Source: Chitinophaga pinensis
Lineage (GTDB): Bacteria; Bacteroidota; Bacteroidia; Chitinophagales; Chitinophagaceae
Assembly: GCA_902167325.1 (NCBI GenBank)
Contig: LR632930.1
Coordinates: 744,001 to 808,000, forward strand
Reading direction: 5' to 3'
DNA: 64,000 bases
Below the pieces are notes generated by a model. The model was not told where the DNA came from. It made no database searches and was given only the letters and a program-made list of their open reading frames with translations. The translations under genes and the position numbers were made by a program. Below, in pieces: positions 7,506 through 15,652 of this stretch (positions are counted from its first letter, which is position 1; every line of letters starts with the position of its first letter).

Positions 7506-8171
7506 CTACCCAAACGGAGACTTTCCACTCCGCCTCCCTGATTTCCGTTCTACAACCGTGCCCCGGGATGGCAGGCAATACGGCGCTAATAAAATCGCTG
7601 GTGATTCCAGTTCATTATATTGACCGAATGCTTTCTGGTAATGAGTAATCACCGGTACCGGAAGCCCTGCCACAGGCTCTCCGCTGCCATAGAACCATGC
7701 GCTGGAATACGGATATGCCTGTTGCTCTCTGCAAAGCCCCATTTCCACAGGAGCAACATGCATATTCTCCATGATTCTTGAAGCCGCATCCAGACTGGAG
7801 ATCGTCACCCGCACAGATTCCTTATCCCAAAATTGATACTTCCGGTCCGGAAGACGGCTCCGGAAATGTTCCAGCTCATCTTCATTTGTTGCACGGAGAT
7901 TATATTTTATTCTACGCGCGGTAAAACGTAACATAGTTTGCCGGACGTTCCGCTCATCCCACGGAGGGCGTTGCTGCCACATGGCATGAAACTGATTCTC
8001 AAGCAACACATATCCATACAACCAGATTCTCTCAGCATTTACCAGGAAAGCCAGGCTCTCCAGTACAAACCGTTTATTGTGATCATCTCTCAACATTAAA
8101 TTGTTATTATAACAGTAGGCAGTAATCAACTGCACTTTGTCAATTCGCTCAGCAGGATTTGGGTTTAACAT
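7506..8171 (-). CDS. RAYT/IS200-like Y1-transposase homologue lacking catalytic residues
   Basis: A 221-residue protein with the layout of REP-associated tyrosine transposases of Bacteroidota. Residues 53-65 (GYVLLENQFHAMW) align with the usual GYVxMPNHxHLxW block, but the first His of the HUH pair is Gln60. Residues 109-115 (DRKYQFW) and 153-157 (YPYSS) are family landmarks. Residues 135-146 (ENMHVAPVEMGL) occupy the place of the usual DYIHNNPVxAGL, and the Tyr expected at 136 is Asn. The frame is intact, so the protein is probably catalytically dead but still made, either exapted or decaying. Its 3' end lies 338 nt from the last array hairpin. The family call is from memory of the motifs. 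Confidence 0.75.
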   Translation of the reverse strand: MLNPNPAERIDKVQLITAYCYNNNLMLRDDHNKRFVLESLAFLVNAERIWLYGYVLLENQFHAMWQQRPPWDERNVRQTMLRFTARRIKYNLRATNEDELEHFRSRLPDRKYQFWDKESVRVTISSLDAASRIMENMHVAPVEMGLCREQQAYPYSSAWFYGSGEPVAGLPVPVITHYQKAFGQYNELESPAILLAPYCLPSRGTVVERKSGRRSGKSPFG

Positions 8172-8680
8172 TTACTAATGGATTTCATTACTGAATAACT
8201 TTACAATCAATCAATTCGCAGGTATGATACCCCTTCACTCATCAGGAGCATCTGCTACATGGCGGAGACGATCCGCTCCAGCCATGCAGCCATGATGCAT
8301 CTAAAGGGACAAACAAATCAACAGAAGAAAGGCATTTATATAGTTGTGATATTTTCCGGATAAAACGCATATACTTACTGGTTTGTGTTTGTTATAAATG
8401 TCTTGCATAGCTTTCCCTGCCCGGTTTCAATGCCCATTACAGAACATGCATCAGGCATGCCGCTGCGCAGGCAGGACTTCAGGTAAGCGCAAGGCTTGAA
8501 GTAAAAGACTGTTTAGTTTGACCCTTATCGGATCTTTTGCCGGCGAGCACTCAACGGGGCTGCGTGAATGGCTCTTGAAATTTCACCTGACGAGATTTTA
8601 AATGTCATTGTGAAACCTGGCGTCTCAAACAATGAGTGCAATTTAGGAGGCAATTCTGAAAAAATGGCCGTTCATTTTAT
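8172..8680. other. Intergenic region between the RAYT-like gene and the sensor kinase
   Basis: No gene is seen in these 509 nt. There is one hairpin at 8258-8286, with arms CATGGC and GCCATG outside an inner GCGGA/TCCGC stem. It differs from the array hairpins. The region should contain the promoter of the RAYT-like gene, but I cannot place it. Confidence 0.5.
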
Positions 8681-10660
8681 TCAGTTTATTGGTATGGTAT
8701 TTATTCCATTTTCGCCCAACATCAAAGTATATTCAAAGGTGGTATAGGATGCTCCATCACTGCTGACAGATATTGAACCCTCCATTTTCTCTATGAAATC
8801 TTTACAGATAATCAGTGCCAGTCCGGCTCCTCTCGCACTTTCGCGTGCATATTTGCCGGGTACCTTATATTCAAAGATGTGATAAATATCCAGCTCAGAA
8901 ATCCCTGAACCGCCATTGGTGACGGCAATTACTGCCCGTTCCTTTTGTGCTGCAGCCCGGATGCTGACCGGACTGGCTTTCAGGGAAAACTTGATCGCAT
9001 TATGCAAGAGGTTGCGGTGTACGAACTGCATCATCTCCCGGTCTCCCTTCACCCGCAAACCATGCGGGATCGATACCTCAAGCGCCAGGCCTTTATCACG
9101 GATATCGGCGCTGTACAGTTCCACCACTTCCTGCCACAATTCTTCCAGCGAATAAGACTCCGGATTATACTCGAACCCCGTCAGCTGTGAACGAATCCAG
9201 CTCAGGACAGTTTCGAACAATTGCAGCGTATCACTCGCCATGGAAGCGATTGTATTCGCAATCTCCCGGAACTGTTCAGGGCGCAGGTCTTTCTGCCTGA
9301 ACAACTCCGCAACATTTATTATATGACTCAGCGGCAACCGGAAATCGTGCGCCAGAATTGTCAGTAGTTTATTCTTGAAATCGTCGTGATGATGCAACAG
9401 CTGGTTCTTTTCAATTACCATACGGTGTACTGTGCTGATCCGCTTTTTACTGATTCTGCTATCGCGCTGGGAGCGGTAAGCAGTATAAAACAATACTCCG
9501 GACAATATGAGGCAGAGCGCCATAAAAGCAAGTATTACGATCCGGTTACGGCCTTCCATACGGTCGTAGGTTTCCGTTTGCTCCCGCATCTGACGGTCGA
9601 GCCGGAGATAGCTGAGTTCCTGATCCCGGAGGAATGATTCCATATAATCCTGCTCCTGCCGGGAGCGCAGATTTTCCTGGTGTGAGGCGATTTCTTCCAG
9701 AACATCGGCATAGCGGAGGGCGGCAGCAGGATCGGTTTTCTTATAATATTCGTACAGGGCAATAACTGGTTTTATCATTAGCTTTTTATATCCGCCAGCC
9801 TGTGCGGCATCCAGCATCCGCTGTTGATAAAGGATAGAATCAGGCCGCTTCGCAAAGGATGCATATATAACCATTTGTGCATTGCCATATAGACCGAGGT
9901 AATGCATTTTCCCGGCAGCGGCGTGTGCGGTAAGCATTTTAAGGTCAGAAATGGCCTCGTCCAGTTTATTCCCGCGAACCTTTTCGTGTGCAATGAAAAG
10001 TCCGGTATAGGTGATCATGCGGTCGTCGTGGTACCTCACAGCAATGTCTCTCGCTTTATGGAGTGCCCATCGTGCGGAGTCCGCTTTGGCGGAATCGCCG
10101 GAGAATACGATGTAATAATTGGCAAGCATGGTAGACCAAACGGAGTCTTTCAGCAGCCTGCTGCCCACTCCCATGGCAGATTCCATATACTGGCGTGCCA
10201 GGGGTTTATTGCCTTCGTAATGGTAATACCCTCCGATGCAATAGAGCGCAGTGCAAACGCCGGCGGAGTCGCCGAGGGAATTATAAAGACTGAGGGCTTC
10301 CAGATAGAGACGGTGGGCAACGGAGGAATTGTTTTGGAAAGTAAAACAGGCGCCGAGGTTGATACTTGCGTCTGCCAGTCCTTTGGGGTACTGGATACGG
10401 CGGGAAAGGTCGCGGGCACGTTCTGCATAGCGGAGGCAGGAATCGAGATGGGTGACATGATAGAGTGCGCTTATTTCGTTAAGGGCATCGTTGTATTGGT
10501 TGCTGTCTGCCGTATGAACCAGGCGGCTTTTAAGCCGGTTGATGAGAGGGGACTGAGCGGAGGTAGTAATGGCTGTTATCATCAGGCAAAAGATAATAAA
10601 CAGGCCCTTTAAGAAGGGTCGGGCGGGGTTGTTGGAGGGAAGAGGGGCGACGCTGGTCAT
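8681..10660 (-). CDS. TPR-containing sensor histidine kinase
   Basis: I start at the ATG at 10660 (659 aa), which opens directly on a signal sequence ending near TTSAQ. An upstream ATG at 10741 adds 27 unlikely residues. A periplasmic alpha-helical repeat region of TPR type spans about residues 50-330. A coiled segment and one membrane helix (about 374-394) follow. The cytoplasmic kinase core has the H-box AHDFRLPLSHI with His near 438, the N-box HRNLLHNAIKFS, and a weak G1 box, VTNGGSGI, where the usual Asp is Asn. G2 is GAGLALII. No response regulator is next to it. The ligand is unknown, and reduced ATP binding is possible. Confidence 0.85.
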   Translation of the reverse strand: MTSVAPLPSNNPARPFLKGLFIIFCLMITAITTSAQSPLINRLKSRLVHTADSNQYNDALNEISALYHVTHLDSCLRYAERARDLSRRIQYPKGLADASINLGACFTFQNNSSVAHRLYLEALSLYNSLGDSAGVCTALYCIGGYYHYEGNKPLARQYMESAMGVGSRLLKDSVWSTMLANYYIVFSGDSAKADSARWALHKARDIAVRYHDDRMITYTGLFIAHEKVRGNKLDEAISDLKMLTAHAAAGKMHYLGLYGNAQMVIYASFAKRPDSILYQQRMLDAAQAGGYKKLMIKPVIALYEYYKKTDPAAALRYADVLEEIASHQENLRSRQEQDYMESFLRDQELSYLRLDRQMREQTETYDRMEGRNRIVILAFMALCLILSGVLFYTAYRSQRDSRISKKRISTVHRMVIEKNQLLHHHDDFKNKLLTILAHDFRLPLSHIINVAELFRQKDLRPEQFREIANTIASMASDTLQLFETVLSWIRSQLTGFEYNPESYSLEELWQEVVELYSADIRDKGLALEVSIPHGLRVKGDREMMQFVHRNLLHNAIKFSLKASPVSIRAAAQKERAVIAVTNGGSGISELDIYHIFEYKVPGKYARESARGAGLALIICKDFIEKMEGSISVSSDGASYTTFEYTLMLGENGINTIPIN

Positions 10661-11016
10661 ATCGTTGTGAGTTTCCGGGGGTAAATCCGGCCGGGAAACA
10701 TGGCGCTGCTTATATAATATACGCAAAATCCGGCACATCAATATGTGGTTTGACAGCCGGATTCTATGTTAATAACTTGTAAACACCCCGTCCGTTCAAG
10801 AAATGAACAGAACCCTATGCTATTAGCCTGAAAATGAACAGAAATGAACGATCGTCGATCGATTGCATCACCGTAATTTACGGCCGTTAACGGAAATAGT
10901 ATTCCCCGTCAGATGTATGACCGATTCAGGAAGTTACCGAAGTCTGCATCCGGGAGAAGGAATTTGACAGACCAAAAACACAACTATCTCGCTTTTTAAC
11001 CAAACCTCCTATAATC
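10661..11016. other. Divergent intergenic region upstream of the kinase and GG-leader peptides
   Basis: No gene is seen. The sequence AATGAACAGAA occurs at two places near 10800-10845. A TTTG at about 10964 could be a -33 element, but no good TAnnTTTG follows at the right distance. Confidence 0.4.
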
Positions 11017-11298
11017 ATGGAAAACTTGCAAGTTCAACAATTCGGTTGCCAGGAACTCGACACAACTACCGCAAAGGAAGTGAACGGGGGCTTCCTTTCC
11101 CTCGGCCTTACTAACAACAACGGACAAATCACCGTTGGAGCACAACTGGACACCAACGCATTACTGGGTAGCCTTCCCGGCCTCCCCGGAACTGGCGGCG
11201 GCCTTCCCGGCCTCGGCGGTCTGGGCGCTTTGCTGGCTCCCGTGACCAACCTGCTCAACAGCCTCCTTGGTGGCTTGGGCGGTGGCCTCCTGCGCTAG
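11017..11298 (+). CDS. Double-glycine leader peptide, bacteriocin-like
   Basis: A 93-residue peptide with a leader beginning MENLQVQQFGCQELD and ending in Gly-Gly at 24-25, the cut site used by C39 peptidase-ABC exporters. The remaining core of about 68 residues is rich in Gly, Leu and Pro, has no Cys, and ends with VTNLLNSLLGGLGG followed by a few residues. The next gene is a shorter paralogue with the same leader and the same C-terminal motif. No exporter or immunity gene lies nearby, so export would rely on a transporter elsewhere. A role as bacteriocin, signal peptide or aggregating secreted peptide is inference. Confidence 0.75.
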   Translation: MENLQVQQFGCQELDTTTAKEVNGGFLSLGLTNNNGQITVGAQLDTNALLGSLPGLPGTGGGLPGLGGLGALLAPVTNLLNSLLGGLGGGLLR

Positions 11299-11369
11299 TC
11301 GTAACCTGAACCCTGGTGGCGCCCTCGGTACTGGGCGCCACTATTCTTTTAACCATAAACCATCCTATC

Positions 11370-11594
11370 ATGGAAAACTTGAATCTCCAGGAACTGGGCT
11401 GTGAAGAACTGACCCAACTCGAATCAATCGACACGCAAGGCGGTCTCGTTGACCTCAGCGGCCTCCTTAATGGCTTACTCGGCGGCATCCTTGGCGGCGG
11501 AGAAGGCAATCCCGTAGGCGGGCTTCTATCCACCGTGACTAACCTGCTTAACAGCATCCTTGGTGGTCTCGGTGGTGTCGTTCGTCCGCTGTAA
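11370..11594 (+). CDS. Second double-glycine leader peptide (paralogue)
   Basis: The ATG at 11370 is chosen because MENLNLQELGCEEL matches the leader of the preceding gene. An in-frame ATG at 11316 adds 18 unrelated residues. It is 74 residues long with Gly-Gly at 24-25, leaving a core of about 49 residues rich in Gly and Leu that ends VTNLLNSILGGLGG plus a short tail. The leader and C-terminal block are conserved between the two peptides while the middle differs, as in two-peptide bacteriocins. They lie 71 nt apart and are probably co-transcribed. No maturation enzyme is in the window. Confidence 0.75.
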   Translation: MENLNLQELGCEELTQLESIDTQGGLVDLSGLLNGLLGGILGGGEGNPVGGLLSTVTNLLNSILGGLGGVVRPL

Positions 11595-11757
11595 GCCGAA
11601 AACCGGTACTTTTTAATTTCATGCAATGCAAGTGGCTGCTACCAACAGGTGTCAGCCACTTCTTTTTTCCCCTCCTCCCGCATATACCCCACCCTTCTTT
11701 CTTTCCCTGCGCCCCCATTTCACCGAAACCTGTATTTTTGTCGCAAACATCAACAGC

Positions 11758-12528
11758 ATGAGGATCGTCACTTACAACGTCAACGGCCTGCGCTCGGCCA
11801 TGACCAAAGGATTCACCGAATGGCTCCAGTCAGACCCCGCAGACATCATTTGCCTGCAGGAAGTGAAAGCCCACCGCGAAAACGTGGACTTTCAGCAGTT
11901 TGAAAAACTGGGCTACCACGATTATTGGTATCCCGCCCAGAAAAAAGGTTACAGCGGTGTAGCCATCCTCTCCAAATTCAAACCGGATCATGTTCAATAC
12001 GGCAACGGTTATATGCAAAGTGATGCGGAAGGACGGGTAATCAGAGCCGATTACGGCGATATCACCGTCATAAACGCCTATTTCCCTTCCGGGACTACCG
12101 GAGAGGAAAGACAGACCTATAAATACCAATGGCTGGATGAATTCTACGATTATCTGCAGCTCCTCCGTAAAGAAAGGCCTAACCTGGTAGTTGTGGGTGA
12201 TTACAACATCGCACACGAAGCCATCGATATCCACAACCCTTCTTCCAACAAAGATTCCTCCGGGTTTCTCCCTGAAGAACGTGCCTGGATGACCAAGCTG
12301 CTCAATAACGGGTTCATTGACTCATTCCGCAACTTCCATCCCTCGGCGGCAGACCAGTACTCCTGGTGGAGCTTCCGGGCAAACGCCCGCAACAATAATA
12401 AAGGCTGGCGTATCGATTATATCAACGTTACGGAACCTCTGCGCCCACGCCTCGAAGACGCTGCCATCTGGCAGCAGGTGAAGCAAAGCGACCACTGTCC
12501 CGTATTCCTAAAACTGAAACTGGCATGA
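11758..12528 (+). CDS. xth: Exodeoxyribonuclease III (AP endonuclease)
   Basis: A 256-residue ExoIII/EEP-family DNA repair nuclease. The ATG at 11758 gives MRIVTYNVNGLRSA, the family start. The longer frame from 11626 is not conserved. Motifs are CLQEVKAH with the metal-binding Glu35, KKGYSGVAILSK, VVVGDYNIAH, the RIDYINV strand, and QSDHCPV with the terminal Asp-His pair. It cuts DNA at abasic sites in base excision repair. A TATTTTTG box lies at 11733-11740. Its stop overlaps the next start (ATGA). Confidence 0.96.
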   Translation: MRIVTYNVNGLRSAMTKGFTEWLQSDPADIICLQEVKAHRENVDFQQFEKLGYHDYWYPAQKKGYSGVAILSKFKPDHVQYGNGYMQSDAEGRVIRADYGDITVINAYFPSGTTGEERQTYKYQWLDEFYDYLQLLRKERPNLVVVGDYNIAHEAIDIHNPSSNKDSSGFLPEERAWMTKLLNNGFIDSFRNFHPSAADQYSWWSFRANARNNNKGWRIDYINVTEPLRPRLEDAAIWQQVKQSDHCPVFLKLKLA

Positions 12529-12827
12529 TAATATATAACGTTACCACCAAGGTAACCCAGGCAATCAACAACCGCTGGCTGCAGTGGATGAAGGAAGAAC
12601 ATATTCCTGAAATCATGGCCACCGGCCTATTTCATGACTATCGTATATGCCGGCTGCTGGAGCAGGACGATTCGGATGGACCTACCTATGCCACGCAATA
12701 CTTTATGGATACCCTGGAGAACTATTATACATACCTCCAGGAACACGCTCCACGTATGCGCCAGCATGCGTTTGACCTGTTTGGGGACCAGTTTGTAGCC
12801 TTTAGAACCGTGATGCAGGTTGTATAA
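12525..12827 (+). CDS. DUF4286 family protein
   Basis: A 100-residue protein of the DUF4286 family, which is common in Bacteroidota. It begins MIIYNVTTKV and has the typical WLQWMKEEHIPEIMATG and TYATQYFMDTLENYY stretches, and it resembles small ferredoxin-like fold proteins. It overlaps xth by 4 nt, so the two are translationally coupled. The function is unknown, and the pairing with exonuclease III is the only hint. Confidence 0.85.
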   Translation: MIIYNVTTKVTQAINNRWLQWMKEEHIPEIMATGLFHDYRICRLLEQDDSDGPTYATQYFMDTLENYYTYLQEHAPRMRQHAFDLFGDQFVAFRTVMQVV

Positions 12828-12837
12828 CCATCATAAC

Positions 12838-12846
12838 TTATCCACA
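12838..12846 (+). other. Single consensus DnaA-box sequence
   Basis: TTATCCACA is a perfect match to the DnaA box in the 295-nt gap before the HU gene. I see no second box, AT-rich unwinding element or dnaA nearby, so it is not called an origin. It could be chance or a DnaA regulatory site. Confidence 0.3.
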
Positions 12847-13049
12847 GGAAATCCACTGTTTTAAATGAGGTGTTGTTTTGGCACAAAACTTGGCACAGGC
12901 GGGCGTTTCAGGGCAAATAGCATTCAAACTCAACGCAGTAGCGCATTTCAGCAAAACTATCATCCGTATCAATTCATCAAACTGAGTACCTGAATCTGCT
13001 GTAAACGTTACCTGTAGGGTTTTTCAGCCCTCGAAAAAAATTTCTGAAA

Positions 13050-13080
13050 TTTGGTAATCTTGTAAAAGGCTTTATATTTG
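13050..13080 (+). promoter_or_regulatory. Consensus Bacteroidota promoter of the HU gene
   Basis: TTTG (13050-13053) is followed after exactly 19 nt by TATATTTG (13073-13080), a full match to the -33/-7 consensus. The HU start is 43 nt downstream. This is the clearest promoter in the window and supports the phylum call. Confidence 0.85.
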
Positions 13081-13122
13081 CTCACATCAAACATTTTCTC
13101 ACTAGTTAAATCTTAACTAACT

Positions 13123-13392
13123 ATGAACAAAGCCGAATTGATTGAAAATCTTGCCAAGAACGCTGACATTACCAAGACCCAGGCTAACGACGCTCTGGAT
13201 GCTTTCACCAAAGCAGTTACCGACACCCTGAAAAAAGGTGGTAAAGTAACCCTGGTTGGCTTCGGCACTTTCTCCGTATCTAAGCGTGCAGCTCGTAACG
13301 GCAGAAACCCCCAAACCGGCCAGATCATCAAGATCAAGGCTAAAAAAGTGGCTAAGTTCAAAGCCGGTAAAGCACTGTCTGACAAGATCTAA
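13123..13392 (+). CDS. HU family DNA-binding protein
   Basis: An 89-residue HU-type nucleoid protein that binds and bends DNA as a dimer. It starts [11 protein letters not shown] and has the [22 protein letters not shown] arm region and a C-terminal [11 protein letters not shown] helix. The length is standard. It has its own consensus promoter and terminator and so is monocistronic and probably highly expressed. Confidence 0.96.
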   Translation: MNKAELIENLAKNADITKTQANDALDAFTKAVTDTLKKGGKVTLVGFGTFSVSKRAARNGRNPQTGQIIKIKAKKVAKFKAGKALSDKI

Positions 13393-13414
13393 TAGTTGGA
13401 GACCCAACTTTATT

Positions 13415-13448
13415 AAGCAAGGAACATCAAATGTTTCTTGCTTTTTTT
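13415..13448 (+). terminator. Intrinsic terminator of the HU gene
   Basis: Thirteen-nt arms (13415-13427 and 13431-13443) pair with one G-T position around the loop CAA, then a T run. The T run merges into TATTTTTG (13448-13455), which resembles a -7 element and could serve the bTHX gene. Confidence 0.9.
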
Positions 13449-13521
13449 ATTTTTGCAGTCGGAAGACATCCCTCCGGGGCGATATTCCGATTATCATTCA
13501 TCAATAAAAAATCATTCGACC

Positions 13522-13632
13522 ATGGGTAGAGGTGATATCAAAACCAAGAAAGGCAAGATCTCTAACGGATCTTTTGGTAAAAGCCGTCCGGCTAAAACCA
13601 AGAAAGCCGCCGCTGCAAAAAAGAAAGCTTAA
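13522..13632 (+). CDS. 30S ribosomal protein bTHX
   Basis: A very basic 36-residue protein, MGRGDIKTKKGKISNGSFGK followed by SRPAKTKKAAAAKKKA. This is the bTHX family of Bacteroidota and Thermus that sits in the head of the small subunit. The start at 13522 is set by this match. The longer frame from 13438 reads through the HU terminator tail and is not credible. Confidence 0.93.
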   Translation: MGRGDIKTKKGKISNGSFGKSRPAKTKKAAAAKKKA

Positions 13633-13716
13633 TTATCAGCAGCCAATAACGGGGGATTCCGGACATGCGCCCTTACAGGCCAATGACCGGTATCCCCCTT
13701 GTTATATACGCCCGGG

Positions 13717-14364
13717 TCAGGGCGCCAGTCTCTCTATCTTCCAGCTTCCATTGGCCTCCCGTGTATAACGCAGGCGGTCGTGCAGGCGGCTGCTGCGCCC
13801 CTGCCAGAACTCCACTATTTCGGGCACTACTACATAACCACCCCAATGCGCAGGGCGCTGCGGAGCGTGTGCGAGGTACTGTGCTTCCAGGGTTTTCACC
13901 TTTTCCTCCAACACTTCCCGGCCGGGGATCACCTGGCTCTGAGGGCTTGCAATAGCCCCGATACGGCTGCCCACAGGGCGCGAATTGAAATATTCGTCGC
14001 TCACATCAGGCGGCACACGCATCACTTTACCTTCTATCCGTACCTGCCGTTCCAGCTCTTTCCAGTAGAAAAGCAGCGTAGCACGGGGATTTTCCTCCAG
14101 CTCTTTGCCTTTACGGCTTTCGTAGTTAGTAAAAAAGAGGAATCCCTGCTCATCGAAGCTTTTCAGCAATACGATCCGGGCTGCAGGCTGCCCGCCGGCC
14201 GTGCAGGTGGCAAGCGTCATCGCATTAGGCTCATCGATCTCACCGGCCAGCACTTCCTGCCACCAGTGTTCGAACTGCTTCACCGGGTGCGCGGCTACTT
14301 CCCGCTCATTGAGCGAGGCGCGGCTGTAATCCTGCCGCAGGTCTGCTATCTTCTGATTGATCAT
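13717..14364 (-). CDS. pdxH: Pyridoxamine 5'-phosphate oxidase
   Basis: A 215-residue FMN enzyme that oxidises pyridoxamine or pyridoxine 5'-phosphate to pyridoxal 5'-phosphate. Family motifs are EPNAMTLAT, ARIVLLKSFDEQGFLFFTN, YWKELERQVRIEG, the SRPVGSRIGAIASPQS block, and C-terminal EFWQGRSSRLHDRLRYTR with WKIERLAP at the end. The length is normal. It stands alone on the minus strand, and its start lies about 100 nt from the divergent lipoprotein start. Confidence 0.97.
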   Translation of the reverse strand: MINQKIADLRQDYSRASLNEREVAAHPVKQFEHWWQEVLAGEIDEPNAMTLATCTAGGQPAARIVLLKSFDEQGFLFFTNYESRKGKELEENPRATLLFYWKELERQVRIEGKVMRVPPDVSDEYFNSRPVGSRIGAIASPQSQVIPGREVLEEKVKTLEAQYLAHAPQRPAHWGGYVVVPEIVEFWQGRSSRLHDRLRYTREANGSWKIERLAP

Positions 14365-14464
14365 ATTGGCTCCTTTTTTGCAAAATTACGGGTTATTGAA
14401 CCTTATGAGGCTGATGCTTGTCTCTATAACGGGTAATTTTCATCAACAAGTAAACAACACCTCC

Positions 14465-15601
14465 ATGCATAAATACCTCCTCTCCGCCTCCATCCTCACT
14501 TTGGCGGCCTGCCAGCAAAGCCCGAAATCAAACCAGTCGGCCGACAGTACCTCCGGTCCCGCAGCCGTTTCCACTACATCTACCCCGCTCCCACCACCCT
14601 GGGCTAAAAGATTCAAAGGCTTACTTGCAGGACAGTATGTTACTGTTTTCCTGCAACGGTCCGATTCTTCGGACGCACGCGGATGGTATGTGTACGATAC
14701 CCATGGTGCCCCTGTCTCCCTCACCCCTGAATATGGCCGCAATCCCGGCGACAGTATCATTCTCATGGAAGGATACGGACCCGATGACAATTCCTTACGC
14801 GGCATGGTTACCACTGACGGGCACTTCAGGGGTAAATGGACCGGCCCTAAGAATAATTACGATTTTGACCTGCCGGAAAACAACGATAGTGCCATCGTTT
14901 TCTCTCTGGTCACATACAAAGATTCGGCACGGCTGTTTCCATCAAATACCACCTCACCCGTTGCCACTTCCACTTCCTACATATTATGGCCCACCGCAGG
15001 CGCAGGTGAAGCCTCTATCACTTTTCTGCAACAATCCTTCGCACCAGGCCTCAAGCCCGGTGAATCGGCCGCAACATATCTCAAAAAGGGATCGGAAAAG
15101 TTTCTCTCCGACTATAGAAGCAATGCCAAAGATGTGGACACCGTACATATGGCCGAAGGTCCCTCATGGAGATGGAGTGCTCAGTCTGGTGACGTAGTAG
15201 CCTGGAACCAGTGGCCGCTGCTCGCCATCGAAGAATGGGTGTACGACTATACAGGCGGGGCACACGGCAACGGAGGATCTAACTTTTCCGTCTATGACCT
15301 CTCCCGCAATAAGAAACTCTCCATCCAGGACGTTTTCAAAGGAAATTACAAACCCGTGCTCACCAGCGCCCTCGAAAAGGCTTACCGGAAAAAATACAAC
15401 GTTCCGGCCGGGCAGTCCCTCGAAGAAGCCGGGCTTTTTGTGAAGAAGATCGAGCCTAACAAAAACTTCTTCCTAACGTCTCACGGTGCCGTTTTCAGTT
15501 ATACGCCTTACGAGATTGCTGCTTATGCGTCAGGACAGATCACGCTTTTCCTCCCATGGGAAGATATCAGGCCGGTTGTGCAGGAAGCTTACATCCGTTA
15601 A
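14465..15601 (+). CDS. DUF3298/RsiV-like lipoprotein, copy 1
   Basis: A 378-residue lipoprotein. The ATG at 14465 opens a signal peptide with the lipobox LAAC. An earlier in-frame ATG at 14357 overlaps pdxH. After a Ser/Thr-rich linker the C-terminal half carries the DUF3298-type signature YDYTGGAHGNGGSNF and KLSIQDVFK, the fold found in RsiV and PdaC. RsiV binds lysozyme, so envelope sensing is possible, but no sigma factor is adjacent. It is followed by a paralogue 51 nt downstream. Confidence 0.8.
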   Translation: MHKYLLSASILTLAACQQSPKSNQSADSTSGPAAVSTTSTPLPPPWAKRFKGLLAGQYVTVFLQRSDSSDARGWYVYDTHGAPVSLTPEYGRNPGDSIILMEGYGPDDNSLRGMVTTDGHFRGKWTGPKNNYDFDLPENNDSAIVFSLVTYKDSARLFPSNTTSPVATSTSYILWPTAGAGEASITFLQQSFAPGLKPGESAATYLKKGSEKFLSDYRSNAKDVDTVHMAEGPSWRWSAQSGDVVAWNQWPLLAIEEWVYDYTGGAHGNGGSNFSVYDLSRNKKLSIQDVFKGNYKPVLTSALEKAYRKKYNVPAGQSLEEAGLFVKKIEPNKNFFLTSHGAVFSYTPYEIAAYASGQITLFLPWEDIRPVVQEAYIR

Positions 15602-15652
15602 GGCCCACATTCGCGGTTTTGTGGTAATTTACGCCCGTAATTACCGGCTATC

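Noticed and set aside
7275..7541. An 88-codon plus-strand frame overlapping the RAYT-like 3' end
   Set aside because: Low-complexity Pro/Phe content with no family resemblance. It partly mirrors the minus-strand gene.
12828..13122. Replication origin near the HU gene
   Set aside because: Only one DnaA box, no clear unwinding element, and no dnaA or dnaN nearby.
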